Source of the DNA: Streptomyces asoensis
GTDB taxonomy: Bacteria > Actinomycetota > Actinomycetes > Streptomycetales > Streptomycetaceae
Length of the DNA stretch: 64,000 nucleotides
Assembly (NCBI RefSeq): GCF_016860545.1
Contig: NZ_BNEB01000005.1
Span: forward strand, 1,612,001 to 1,676,000
Direction: 5' to 3'
Shown here in pieces: positions 10,083 to 17,915 of the stretch; position 1 is the stretch's first letter; every line of letters begins with the position of its first letter. The notes beneath the pieces are model-generated. The model did no database searches. It was not told where the DNA came from and saw nothing but the letters and a program-made list of their open reading frames with translations. The translations under genes were made by a program, and so were the position numbers.

Positions 10083-10115
10083 GCAGGCCCCCGGATTCGC
10101 TTCACGGGGGCCTGC
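10083..10115 (-). terminator. Hairpin terminator of the leftward operon
   Basis: Perfect 11-bp inverted repeat, GCAGGCCCCCG (10083-10093) and CGGGGGCCTGC (10105-10115), with an 11-nt loop. It lies 20 bp after the stop of the surface-protein gene, the last gene of the leftward series. There is no T-run, as is common for Streptomyces terminators. Confidence 0.75.
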
Positions 10116-10134
10116 GGCGGTGGTTGATGTTCGG

Positions 10135-11175
10135 CTAGTTGGTCTTGCTGTTGTCGTCGGGCTCGGACTCGGTCGTCGTACGACGGCGGACGGCGACCAG
10201 GGTGACGACGCCCGCGATGACGAGGATCCCCGCGCCTGCGGCGATCCAAGGCGTGGCGTCGGCACCGGTGTGGGCGAGGGAGCCTGCCGGGGTCGGCGGC
10301 GAGGAGTCGCTGTCCGGGGCCGTGGCTGCGGTGGACGAGGAGTCAGCATCCGCTGTACCGGTGTCCGGCGCTGAGGGCTTGACCCCGCCGGTCCCGTCGC
10401 CCGGCGTGTCCGCAGGAGTCGGGGTGCCGGTGGGCTTGGACGTCGGCTTGTCCGAGGGGTGGGGCTTCGGGCTGGTGGCGGTTTTGGTGTTGGTAACGGT
10501 CACCGTCACCGGAGCGCCGGGGCCCGCGGTGAATGTCTTGGACGGCTTGTAGCGGTCGTATCCGGCGGGTGCCTTGACCTGCTTGACCCAGAACTCCATG
10601 TTCCGGCTCGACACCGGCAGCTCCCCTGAGGCCGTGCCCTTGTCCCCGGTCGTCAGGATGAGCAGCGTCGATGTGCCGGTGCCGATGTTCACCGTTGCGC
10701 CGGGCAGGAGCTTGCCGGTCTTGTCGTCCTTGGCCTGCAGGAGAACCTTGGCGGCCTTGAATGGGTCGGTGATCGTCAGTCGCGTGGTGACGCCAGGCGT
10801 GATGATGACGTCCTGGTCGGCGACAACCTCGTGGAGCGGGCTGTTGGAGGCGGTCTCCTTGAGTCGGTAGATGCCCGGGGCGAGGTCGGGGAAGGTCAGC
10901 TTGCCCTGCGCGTCGGTTGTCCCGTGTCCGGCCTCCTGGCCAGCTGAGTTGAGCAGCAGGAACGCGGCGCCGGGGAGCCCATCGCCGGCCGTGTCCTTGG
11001 TGGTGATCTCGACGCTGCCCGCGTCCGGGGCCGGTGTGTCGGCAACGGTGGCCGACGCGGAGGGGGTCGGTTCGGAGGGTTGGGCGTTCGCGGCCGGCGC
11101 CCAGGTGAGGGTGCCGGTCACTGCGGCGACGACTGCGGCGGATCGGACGGCGCCACGGACGAAACGAGCGTGCAC
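10135..11175 (-). CDS. Sortase-anchored Cna-B/SpaA-domain surface protein (LAHTG)
   Basis: A 346-aa exported protein. GTG 11175 is preferred because AAGGAG lies just upstream; the mature signal peptide (basic VRG, then AAVVAAVTGTLTWAPAANA) follows directly. Two Cna-B/SpaA-type prealbumin-like repeats are visible: GSVEITTKD...YRLKET, and a second from about KVLLQAKDD to VTVTNTKT, with the G-L-P-G-A-x-F and L-P-G-A-x-V motifs typical of this fold. A Pro/Thr/Ser/Lys-rich wall-spanning linker leads to LAHTG, a hydrophobic segment and RRR. This is a class E sortase signal (LAxTG) as used in Streptomyces. It is the last gene before the terminator and could act as an adhesin on donor cells; that role is inferred from context. 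Confidence 0.85.
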   Translation of the reverse strand: MHARFVRGAVRSAAVVAAVTGTLTWAPAANAQPSEPTPSASATVADTPAPDAGSVEITTKDTAGDGLPGAAFLLLNSAGQEAGHGTTDAQGKLTFPDLAPGIYRLKETASNSPLHEVVADQDVIITPGVTTRLTITDPFKAAKVLLQAKDDKTGKLLPGATVNIGTGTSTLLILTTGDKGTASGELPVSSRNMEFWVKQVKAPAGYDRYKPSKTFTAGPGAPVTVTVTNTKTATSPKPHPSDKPTSKPTGTPTPADTPGDGTGGVKPSAPDTGTADADSSSTAATAPDSDSSPPTPAGSLAHTGADATPWIAAGAGILVIAGVVTLVAVRRRTTTESEPDDNSKTN

Positions 11176-11228
11176 GAGGAAGGGGGCTCCTTGATCGGTT
11201 GGTGGAAGGTCGGTCACCGCACGGGGAT

Positions 11229-11717
11229 TCAGCGGGTGCGGGCTTGGCTGCGGGTGGCTGGCGGGGCGGGCGCCCGGTGCGCTGCGCGGCTCGCCGCGGG
11301 GCTTGGCGTGGTCGCGGCCCAGGCGCCGGGGAACCAGACGGTGGTGTACTGCTCGATGGCGTCGCGCAGCCCTGTGGTGACGGCTCCCTCCCAGGGTGGC
11401 CGACCGGGGCGGCGGTTGGTGCTGAACGTGCCGTACTGCTTGGTGTTCGGCCGGGTGTTGTGGGCTTCGTCGCGGCGGTGGAAGGTGCCGTGATCGAGGA
11501 AGCTGAGGGCGACCACGTCGATTTCACCGCGGTCCGGGTGGATGACCGCCACACGAAGTCCGCCGTAGGTGTCCGCGTGGATGGTGGCGGTGAAGTCGAT
11601 CCGCAGCCGCAGCGGTGCGCCCGGGACCGGGGCGGCGAAGTAAGTGGCGCCCACGACGGCGTGGTCGTGGAAGGGGAGGCACAGTTCGGCGAAGAACTCG
11701 GCGGCGTGCAGGGACAA
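11229..11717 (-). CDS. Conserved hypothetical protein
   Basis: A 162-aa protein starting at TTG 11717, with GGAGA 10 nt upstream. The first 110 residues have alternating hydrophobic and polar residues suggesting a beta-rich fold with several conserved-looking aromatic and acidic positions (F-H-D-H, I-H-A-D, V-I-H-P-D-R-G). The tail is Ala/Pro/Arg-rich and probably disordered. No family was recognised. It lies between a DUF317 gene and the surface-protein gene in the same leftward series. Confidence 0.6.
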   Translation of the reverse strand: MSLHAAEFFAELCLPFHDHAVVGATYFAAPVPGAPLRLRIDFTATIHADTYGGLRVAVIHPDRGEIDVVALSFLDHGTFHRRDEAHNTRPNTKQYGTFSTNRRPGRPPWEGAVTTGLRDAIEQYTTVWFPGAWAATTPSPAASRAAHRAPAPPATRSQARTR

Positions 11718-11747
11718 GGGGGATCTCCGGTCGGGGACGAGCCGGCG

Positions 11748-12614
11748 CTATCGGCGCGGGCCGGGCAGGGCCGGTCGGCTGTTGGTGCTCCACCGAGGGA
11801 CACTCGCAGCCGGCAGCGCGGCCGGCCGACGAGAGGCAGCCCGCTGCACGTCGAGCGGAGTTGGGGCCTGCGGCTGCGGTGGGATGATGGGGGTGAGCTG
11901 GGCCATGCCCTCGATGTAGCTGAGGGTGTCCTGGCGCCACCGGGGAAGCGGAGCCGGATCGGCGACGCACTGGGTGACTGCGGTGAGCAGGGCGACGGGG
12001 GTGTCGGTGCTGGCCGTCGCGTACCAGACGGGCCGGTCGATGGATCTTCCCGCCCACAGCTGCCAGCGAGCGTCACGGGTGGTCAGCTCGGCTTCCGGAT
12101 CGAGGTCCCCGGTGGTGAACTCCAGACCGGCGAGGCCGTCCGGGGCCTGGACGGCGAACACGCCCCAGCGGGGACGGTCGATCTCCCAGCCTTGTTGCAG
12201 GAGAGGCACGACGGCGAGGAAGGGATCGTGCTCGTCGGTTCCCGAGACCGGTCTGGCGAGGTAGGCGTCCGGCCCCTGTTCGTAAGCGGTGGCGAGGGCG
12301 GTGGTGAACGCCTGGACGAACTCGGTGGGGACGCGGTCGTTGAAACAGACGCCCCATGTCGGCGGGCCAAACTGGTCCTTGTAGGCGTTGATGCGCCAGA
12401 GCCCGTCGTCCTCGCCTTCGGGCAGGTAGCCCAGGCGCATGCGCCGGTCGGGAGCGTTGACGTACACGTTGCCGAGGTCGTCGTGCTGGAGGTCCCAGCC
12501 ATGGTCGATGAGCGGGGTGAGGGCGGGGTCGCCGGTGTTGGTGCTGCTGGCGAGATGGCGCGGTGAGACGAAGACGTCTCCGTCAGGCGTGTGGGGGTCG
12601 TCGTGGAGGGACAC
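11748..12614 (-). CDS. DUF317 domain protein
   Basis: A 288-aa protein with GTG start at 12614 (AGGA 6 nt upstream). Residues 14-24 read F-V-S-P-R-H-L-A, the opening motif of DUF317, and the sequence then shows two copies of the domain: W-D-x-x...V-Y-V-N-A-P-D-R-R, and W-E-I-D-R-P...V-Q-A-P-D. Each has the W-x-A/F-N/T...P-T-E-F-V-Q-A-F-T-T-A-L type helix. DUF317 is almost restricted to streptomycete plasmids and conjugative elements and has no known function. Three more DUF317 genes and one related tail domain lie between 46 and 56.5 kb, so this copy on the opposite strand belongs to the same element. Confidence 0.8.
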   Translation of the reverse strand: MSLHDDPHTPDGDVFVSPRHLASSTNTGDPALTPLIDHGWDLQHDDLGNVYVNAPDRRMRLGYLPEGEDDGLWRINAYKDQFGPPTWGVCFNDRVPTEFVQAFTTALATAYEQGPDAYLARPVSGTDEHDPFLAVVPLLQQGWEIDRPRWGVFAVQAPDGLAGLEFTTGDLDPEAELTTRDARWQLWAGRSIDRPVWYATASTDTPVALLTAVTQCVADPAPLPRWRQDTLSYIEGMAQLTPIIPPQPQAPTPLDVQRAASRRPAALPAASVPRWSTNSRPALPGPRR

Positions 12615-12645
12615 GGGTTCCTGATTGGCGGCGTGGGCGGATGAG

Positions 12646-13266
12646 TCAGTCAGCGGGCAGCAAAGCTGCTCGTAGGGCGTCGGTCGAGCCGGTGTAGTGC
12701 AGCGTGCGAAGGCCCAAGCGGGCGGCGGCCTGGCAGTTGTCGGGGCGGTCGTCCACGAACAGGACACGTCGTGGATCACCGACCCCGGTGGCCGCCAGCG
12801 CCTGCTGGTAGATAGCCGGGTCGGGCTTGCACAGCTGCAGGCGGGCCGAGTAGAGCGCCTGGGTCATCATTCGGCGCCAGTCGTGGGTGTCCAGCACCGT
12901 ACTGAGGTGGGCGGGTGCGTTGGACAACAGCACCATCGGCAGTCCGGTGGCATGGGCGCGGCGCAGGACGGACAGGACGCCCTCGTCGGTCGCGGTCCAC
13001 ATGTCGGTGTCTGCGGCGAGGAGTTCGCGCAACAGGCGGGGGCCCGGATGGAAGCCGAGGACGCGGGCCCAGTACGCCAGGTCGCTGAGCTGGCCGGCGT
13101 CGTAGAGGTCGCGGGCGTTCCAGAAGACGCGCTGGAATGCTGCGAGATCGTCTTCGGGCCAGGAAGCGGTACGGGCCAGCCGTAGCCACTGGGCGCGGGT
13201 GGGCTGCAGGCCGAGGACGCCGTTGTAGTCAAGGATGACGGCGTCGGGGCCAGTGGGGCGGGTCAA
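12646..13266 (-). CDS. HAD-like hydrolase with altered first motif
   Basis: A 206-aa HAD-superfamily protein. It starts at TTG 13266, which overlaps the MFS stop (TTGA), with GGAG upstream. Motif I is V-I-L-D13-Y-N15-G-V-L: the nucleophile Asp is present but the usual second Asp is Asn. Motif II is L-L-S-N (about 108), motif III Lys in L-C-K-P-D-P, and motif IV F-V-D-D-R-P-D-N. The cap insertion is a small helical C1 type, as in haloacid dehalogenase/epoxide-hydrolase-like HADs. Loss of the second Asp makes ordinary phosphatase activity less certain. It is coupled to the MFS and ATP-grasp genes, so it likely acts on the same small molecule. Confidence 0.8.
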   Translation of the reverse strand: MTRPTGPDAVILDYNGVLGLQPTRAQWLRLARTASWPEDDLAAFQRVFWNARDLYDAGQLSDLAYWARVLGFHPGPRLLRELLAADTDMWTATDEGVLSVLRRAHATGLPMVLLSNAPAHLSTVLDTHDWRRMMTQALYSARLQLCKPDPAIYQQALAATGVGDPRRVLFVDDRPDNCQAAARLGLRTLHYTGSTDALRAALLPAD

Positions 13267-14408
13267 GGGGCGGTGTTCTCCAGGGCTCGGCGGGTGAGGG
13301 CGGCGAGAGCGGCTGCGAGGAGGGCGGGCAGCAGCAGGGCCGTGGGCAAGGTGGTGGCGCTGGCGAGGGCGCCGATGACGGCGGGGCCGGCGAGGAGGCC
13401 GAGGTAGCCGGTGACGGAGACCGTGGCGACGGCCCTCGGGCCGTGTCTGCCGGCGGCGGTGATCAGGGAGGGGACGGCGCTGGACAGGCCGAGCCCGAAG
13501 ACCGCCCAGCCGGCCAGCGCCGCAAGCACGCTGCCGACCAGGACGCCGGTGGTCAGTCCGCCGGCGGCGAGCGCAGCGCCGGTTCGGACCACGGCAGGAG
13601 CGCCGAAGCGGGTCGTGAGCCAGTCGCCGGTGAGCCGGCCGATCGCCATGCCCATGCTGTAGAGGGCAAACGCTGTCGCGCTGAGGGCGGTTGTGGCGTG
13701 CAGCGTGTGCAGGTGCACTGCGGCCCAGTCGGCCGCCGCCCCCTCCCCCAGCAGGCTCGCAGCCGCCAGCGCACCCAACAGCCACACACCTCCCGCCCGG
13801 CCCTGACCGGCCCCCTGGGGCTCCGGCAGCTTGGGCTGGTCGGCGCCGCTCAGCGCGAGGGTGCGTGGCCCGGCCACGAGCACGGTCGCGGTCAGCGCGA
13901 GGCCGGTGGCCATAAACAAGGCGCTGTGGGCTGTGCGCGCAGTGGCAGCGGCCAGGGCGGCACCGCCCAGGGCACCGATCGAGTACGCGGCGTGCAGGGA
14001 GGACATGACCGGCCGGCTGGCGGCGTTCTGGCAGCGAACCGCCGCGGTATTGGCGGCGACGTCCAGGACACCGTGCGCGGCACCGAAGGTGACAGCCGCC
14101 GCGAGTAGCGAGGTCAGCGTCCGGCACTGCCCCAGCACGGCGAGAGCCGCTCCCAGTGCGACAGCTCCGCCAATCAGGAGCAGGGGAAGTCGGTCGGGCC
14201 GGGCGAGTCGGCCGCCGGCCTGCAGTCCGGCAACCATGCCGACAGCGGCGGCGAGCAGGACGAGCGACAGGCCGGCGGTGGTGAGGTGAGCGGCGTGCTG
14301 GACGGCCGGCATCCGGGCGCCCCAGACCGCCATCACCACGCCCAGGCCGAGGAAGTAGCTGGTCAGCAGGACACGGCTGCGGCGCACGGAAGCGTCGGCG
14401 CGGGTCAT
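13263..14408 (-). CDS. MFS transporter
   Basis: A 381-aa integral membrane protein with about 12 hydrophobic segments and the small-residue-rich helices of major-facilitator exporters (W-G-A-R-M-P after helix 1; A-A-H-G-V-L-D-V-A-A-N in helix 5; G-L-G-L-S-S-A-V-P-S in the second half). A-N-T-A and G-D-W-L-T-T-R-F-G are typical of the fucose-permease/YbjJ-like branch. The ATG overlaps the stop of the ATP-grasp gene (ATGA) and its own stop overlaps the HAD start, so the three are translationally coupled. By analogy with bacD/bacE-type pairs it may export the product of the ATP-grasp ligase; this is inference. Confidence 0.85.
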   Translation of the reverse strand: MTRADASVRRSRVLLTSYFLGLGVVMAVWGARMPAVQHAAHLTTAGLSLVLLAAAVGMVAGLQAGGRLARPDRLPLLLIGGAVALGAALAVLGQCRTLTSLLAAAVTFGAAHGVLDVAANTAAVRCQNAASRPVMSSLHAAYSIGALGGAALAAATARTAHSALFMATGLALTATVLVAGPRTLALSGADQPKLPEPQGAGQGRAGGVWLLGALAAASLLGEGAAADWAAVHLHTLHATTALSATAFALYSMGMAIGRLTGDWLTTRFGAPAVVRTGAALAAGGLTTGVLVGSVLAALAGWAVFGLGLSSAVPSLITAAGRHGPRAVATVSVTGYLGLLAGPAVIGALASATTLPTALLLPALLAAALAALTRRALENTAP

Positions 14409-15673
14409 GCGGGGCGGCCACCCGCAGCAGGCTCGTCGGCCGTGTGCGGCACCAGGGCGACCTGCAGATGGCGCACAGCCTGCTTGGCACGGGCCTGTGC
14501 GAGGTCCGCGGTGGGCGCGGTGGTGATCAGGTAGCCGATGCGCGCGGTGAACATGTTGCCGCCGTCGGCCGGCAGGAGCAGTTGGTCACCGACCTGGTGC
14601 TGGAAGTGCACGCGTTCCAGCCAGCGCGGGCTGACGCCGTCGAATCCGAGGCGGAGCAGGGTGCCGGAGGTGTCGGGGTAGAGCAGCTGGATCGCGGCGG
14701 CCGAGGACCGGGTCGGGGTGAGGTCGGGGGCACGGCCGCAGGCGATGTCGGCGGCGGTGCGCGGCAGGTCGATGCCGGTGGCGAGCTGGACAAGATGGCC
14801 GATCATGTCACCGGCGATCCGGCCGTTGACCTCGACCAGCCGCGGCCGGCCGTCGACCAGCCGCATCTCGACATGGGAAACGCCGTCGGTGATTCCCAGG
14901 GCGTGGATCGCGGCGCGTGCCGCCGGTGCGACCACGTCGAGCAGTGGGTCGGCGGCGTCGACCGAGTGGGCCAGTTCCTCGAAATACGGCGGGGCGCTGA
15001 CCGTCTTGCGGGTGACGGCCACCACGGTGGTCTCACCGCCGTAGGTGACACACTCGGCCGACACCTCGGGTCCGTCGAGATACTCCTCCACCAGCACGCT
15101 CGTGGACTCGAGTCCCAGCCCGGCCGCCTGGTCGGCGAACGCGAAGGCGGCGGTGAGCTGTTCGGGGGTGTCGGCGCGGATCACCCCGATGCTGGCCGCG
15201 TGCGCGGCGGGCTTCAGCACGACCGGGTAGCCGATCCGCTCGGCCGCCACCTGGGCCTCGGCACGCGTGCGCACGCTCACCGAGGCTGCCGACGGAACCC
15301 CGTGCCGGGCGAACAACGTACGGGAGGTGGCTTTGTTGCGGCATGCCTGCATGGCTTCCGGGGCAGTGGTGGGCAGGCCGAGCTGGCGGGCGAGGCGGGC
15401 GACCGGGACGAGGTACCACTCGGTCCAGGTGAACACGCCGGCAAGGTCGTAGCGGTCGGCCAGGTCCCGGCCGGCGGCGGACAGCGCCGCCTGGGCGGTC
15501 GGATCGGACACGACCACGCAGTCCCGCAGGTACGGCGTCTCCCACGAGGGCTCTTCGCCGGTGATCAGGACGACGTCGTAGACGGCGGCCACGGACTGAA
15601 GGCAGTACCCGCGGTACGCCTCGGCCTCCATGTCGGATGCGGCGACGACCAGGACGACAGGACGGTCGGGCAA
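14405..15673 (-). CDS. ATP-grasp ligase
   Basis: A 422-aa ATP-grasp enzyme starting at TTG 15673 (GAGGAG 7 nt upstream). The N-terminal third is a Rossmann-like pre-ATP-grasp domain (V-V-L-V-V-A-A-S-D). The ATP-binding part shows K in A-C-R-N-K-A, the Y-P-V-V-L-K-P strand, V-L-V-E-E-Y-L-D-G-P-E, and the metal-binding R-L-V-E-V-N-G-R-I-A-G-D. The C-terminal region resembles that of L-amino-acid ligases and carnosine-synthase-like enzymes, which join a carboxylate to an amine with ATP to ADP. The coupled MFS and HAD genes suggest a small dipeptide-like metabolite made and exported by this cassette. The substrate cannot be deduced. Confidence 0.85.
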   Translation of the reverse strand: MPDRPVVLVVAASDMEAEAYRGYCLQSVAAVYDVVLITGEEPSWETPYLRDCVVVSDPTAQAALSAAGRDLADRYDLAGVFTWTEWYLVPVARLARQLGLPTTAPEAMQACRNKATSRTLFARHGVPSAASVSVRTRAEAQVAAERIGYPVVLKPAAHAASIGVIRADTPEQLTAAFAFADQAAGLGLESTSVLVEEYLDGPEVSAECVTYGGETTVVAVTRKTVSAPPYFEELAHSVDAADPLLDVVAPAARAAIHALGITDGVSHVEMRLVDGRPRLVEVNGRIAGDMIGHLVQLATGIDLPRTAADIACGRAPDLTPTRSSAAAIQLLYPDTSGTLLRLGFDGVSPRWLERVHFQHQVGDQLLLPADGGNMFTARIGYLITTAPTADLAQARAKQAVRHLQVALVPHTADEPAAGGRPA

Positions 15674-15844
15674 GAACAGGCTCCTCAGAATCTAAAGAGG
15701 GGGCAGGGATATGTGGACGGCGGCCCTCGGCGGCGCAGGGCCGCTGAGTGTCCGGCGAGCAGCCGCCGCGAGCGGGGCCGGCGGAGCAGAGCGGCGAAGT
15801 CGGTGCCGGCCGAGGATGCTTAGGCGGGAGGAAACCGAGAGCTG

Positions 15845-16147
15845 TCAGTCGGCACGACGGCGGCGCAACTCGAACGCCGCAGCCCAGTGCGGGTTTTCGC
15901 TGATCAGCCGACGGGCGTAGAGGGCGGTGAAGTTGTTGTTCAGCCCGGCGACCCCGTACGGGAGTTGGCGGCGCAGGTCCTCGAAGAGGTCCTTCACGCC
16001 GACGCGTGTGGCGCCGGAGGCCAGACGGCGGGCGGCCATGCGTTCCAGGGCCCGGTAGACGTTCGGGTTGTGGGCGTCGAAAGCGTGGAACCGCTCGGTG
16101 ATGGTGCGACCGGTCGCGCGGTGCGATCCGAGGGCGGCGATAGACAT
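15845..16147 (-). CDS. Small phage-type winged-helix-like protein
   Basis: A 100-aa protein with ATG 16147 preceded by GGAG at 6 nt. The sequence F-H-x-x-N-P-x-V-Y...L-F-E-D-L-R-R...L-N-N-N-F-T-A-L-Y-A-R-R-L-I follows the pattern of a small protein family common in phages (often F-x-x-x-N-P-E-V-Y...I-K-x-L-F-E-x-I-R-W...L-N-N-N-Y-T-A-x-Y-A-R), considered winged-helix-like. That match is from memory of the pattern, not a search. It sits between an MFS gene and the ATP-grasp gene. It could be a local regulator or a phage remnant captured by the cassette. Confidence 0.6.
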   Translation of the reverse strand: MSIAALGSHRATGRTITERFHAFDAHNPNVYRALERMAARRLASGATRVGVKDLFEDLRRQLPYGVAGLNNNFTALYARRLISENPHWAAAFELRRRRAD

Positions 16148-16179
16148 GAAGTTCTCCACAGGCTGAGGACGCAGCAGGG

Positions 16180-17415
16180 TCAGGTGCGCAGGACGGGATC
16201 GGTGCGAAGGCGGGCGAAGGAGCAGAACAGGCCGATGGCCTGCAGGGCGGCGCATGCGGTGATGACGTGTCCCAGTGCGTCGGGCGGGGTGAGCGCGGTG
16301 AGTACGCCGGCGACGGGGAAGGGCAGCAGGAGGATGAGGATGGTCGCCGACAGGGTGCTGCCGAACTTCTCCGGAGGGATCAGGCGGGAGCGCAGGGTGC
16401 GCAGCACGACCGTCATGCCTCCTTCGCCCGCCATGAGGACCGCGACTAGGACGAGGTAGGACCGGTAGTCGGGGGCCTGGGCGGCGGCGAGACAGCCGAG
16501 TGAGGCGAGGGCGGCGCAGGCGGCGCCGACCGGCCACAGACCGAGGCGGTCGATCGCAAACCGGCAGAATGTGACGCTGAGGAGCGTCGCTGCGGCAGCG
16601 GCGGACCAGACGAGGCCGACGGCGGTGGTGGACTGCCCGAAGTGCTTGACGACGATCACGGGGCCGGCCGCTTGGAGAAGGCCGGTGGCCAGGTTGGACA
16701 GGGTCAGCCCGGTCACGAGCCAGCCGAGCGCGGGCAGCGAGCGGATGGTGCGCCACCCGGTGAGCAGTCCGGCGCCGGACTGCCCCTTCGGCGCGCGGGC
16801 CGGTGCCACGGGCGAGGGCGGGGTGCGCAGGGCGAGCATGGCAGCCAGCAGCGAGAGCACGCTGATCATTGCGAGCATCGGCGGCGGCCCGGCGAGCAGG
16901 AGCACTGCGGCGAACGCCGGCCCGGCCAGGGTTGCGGTCTGGTCGATGCCAAGCAGGACGGCCTGGACACGGTGGGCCCGCCGTCCTGCTCGCCGTCCGG
17001 CGGCGGCGCCCGCGGTCTCGGCCGCGATATAGCTGAACTCGGTGAGCACGCCGGTCGTCGCCGCCAGCACCATCACGGTCGCGCCCGCCACGGTGCCGGA
17101 CGGGTGGAGGTGGAGCAGGACCGCGCCAGCGGCGAGGGCCAGCGCCCTCCCCAGGGAGGCAAGGTGGAAGACCACCGAGGCACCGCGCCGGTCAACGACC
17201 GAGCCGGCCCACCCGAACGCGGCCAGCCGCGGAATCCACTCCAGGGCGAAGGCGGCGCCCGTCAGCGCAGCGGATCGCGTCGTGGCTAGGACAAGCAGCG
17301 GGATGCCGTAGGTGGACGTCGCGAACGCCAGCGCGTCCGCCGTGCGCGGCAGGTAGATGCTGCGCATCAGCCCGCCGGTGTGGCGTGCGTGCCGCGGTGT
17401 GACCGCTGCGCTCAC
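16180..17415 (-). CDS. MFS transporter (drug-exporter type)
   Basis: A 411-aa major-facilitator protein with about 12 hydrophobic segments. The GTG at 17415 overlaps the stop of the upstream regulator (GTGA). The loop after helix 2 reads G-S-V-V-D-R-R-G-A, a good match to the MFS signature G-x-x-x-D-R-x-G, and the overall layout resembles the enterobactin-exporter (EntS)/macrolide-efflux group. It is the second transporter of the cassette, together with the one at 13263. Coupling to two winged-helix regulators suggests inducible export or self-resistance. The substrate is unknown. Confidence 0.85.
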   Translation of the reverse strand: MSAAVTPRHARHTGGLMRSIYLPRTADALAFATSTYGIPLLVLATTRSAALTGAAFALEWIPRLAAFGWAGSVVDRRGASVVFHLASLGRALALAAGAVLLHLHPSGTVAGATVMVLAATTGVLTEFSYIAAETAGAAAGRRAGRRAHRVQAVLLGIDQTATLAGPAFAAVLLLAGPPPMLAMISVLSLLAAMLALRTPPSPVAPARAPKGQSGAGLLTGWRTIRSLPALGWLVTGLTLSNLATGLLQAAGPVIVVKHFGQSTTAVGLVWSAAAAATLLSVTFCRFAIDRLGLWPVGAACAALASLGCLAAAQAPDYRSYLVLVAVLMAGEGGMTVVLRTLRSRLIPPEKFGSTLSATILILLLPFPVAGVLTALTPPDALGHVITACAALQAIGLFCSFARLRTDPVLRT

Positions 17416-17915
17416 GCGACCGGCTCAGGCTCGGGCACCCTGGCCACCTGGGGGTTGTCGGCCAGCCACTGGATCAGGAGGGTGCGGGGACGGGCCAGCC
17501 CCGCCTCGGCACCGTCGCCGGTCAGCGGAGAGAGAGCGTCGGCACGCTCGGTGGAGAGCGACGGTGCCAACAGGTCGAGGACGTGCCGGATACGGCGGCT
17601 GAACTCGCAGACGGGGGCCGGGACGGCGTGACGCCGGGCCCAGCGAGCCATCGCGTCGTACAGGTCGGCCAACTCCGCTCCTGCCTCGGTAAGTTCGAGA
17701 CCGGAGCCGGGTGCGATCCGGACGAGGGCGTGGGCGCGGGCCGTGTCGGAGGCGCTTCGCAGTTGGTGCGTGGAGAGGTCGGGCAGGGTGCCGGCCAGCC
17801 GTCGCGGCGGTATGGCGCCGTTGTCGTCGATCTCGGTGACCAGGCGGATCAAGGAGCGCGAGGCGAGAAGTTCGACGGCGTGGCGTACTTCGGCAGGGGT
17901 GAAGGGGGTGCTCAT
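17412..17915 (-). CDS. Winged-helix transcriptional regulator
   Basis: A 167-aa protein starting at ATG 17915, which overlaps the stop of the preceding regulator (ATGA). Residues 10-90 have the helix pattern of a winged-helix domain: A-V-E-L-L-A-S-R-S-L-I-R-L-V-T-E-I, then P-R-R-L-A-G-T-L-P-D-L-S-T-H-Q-L-R-S-A-S as recognition region, then a wing (R-I-A-P-G-S-G-L-E-L-T-E-A-G). This resembles HxlR/MarR-type domains. It probably works with the tandem regulator upstream to control the transporter and ligase genes. Confidence 0.65.
   Translation of the reverse strand: MSTPFTPAEVRHAVELLASRSLIRLVTEIDDNGAIPPRRLAGTLPDLSTHQLRSASDTARAHALVRIAPGSGLELTEAGAELADLYDAMARWARRHAVPAPVCEFSRRIRHVLDLLAPSLSTERADALSPLTGDGAEAGLARPRTLLIQWLADNPQVARVPEPEPVA

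Noticed and set aside
10139..10552. Plus-strand Val-rich frame opposite the surface protein
   Set aside because: It is the complement of the Thr/Pro-rich linker and Cna-B repeats; no start signal.
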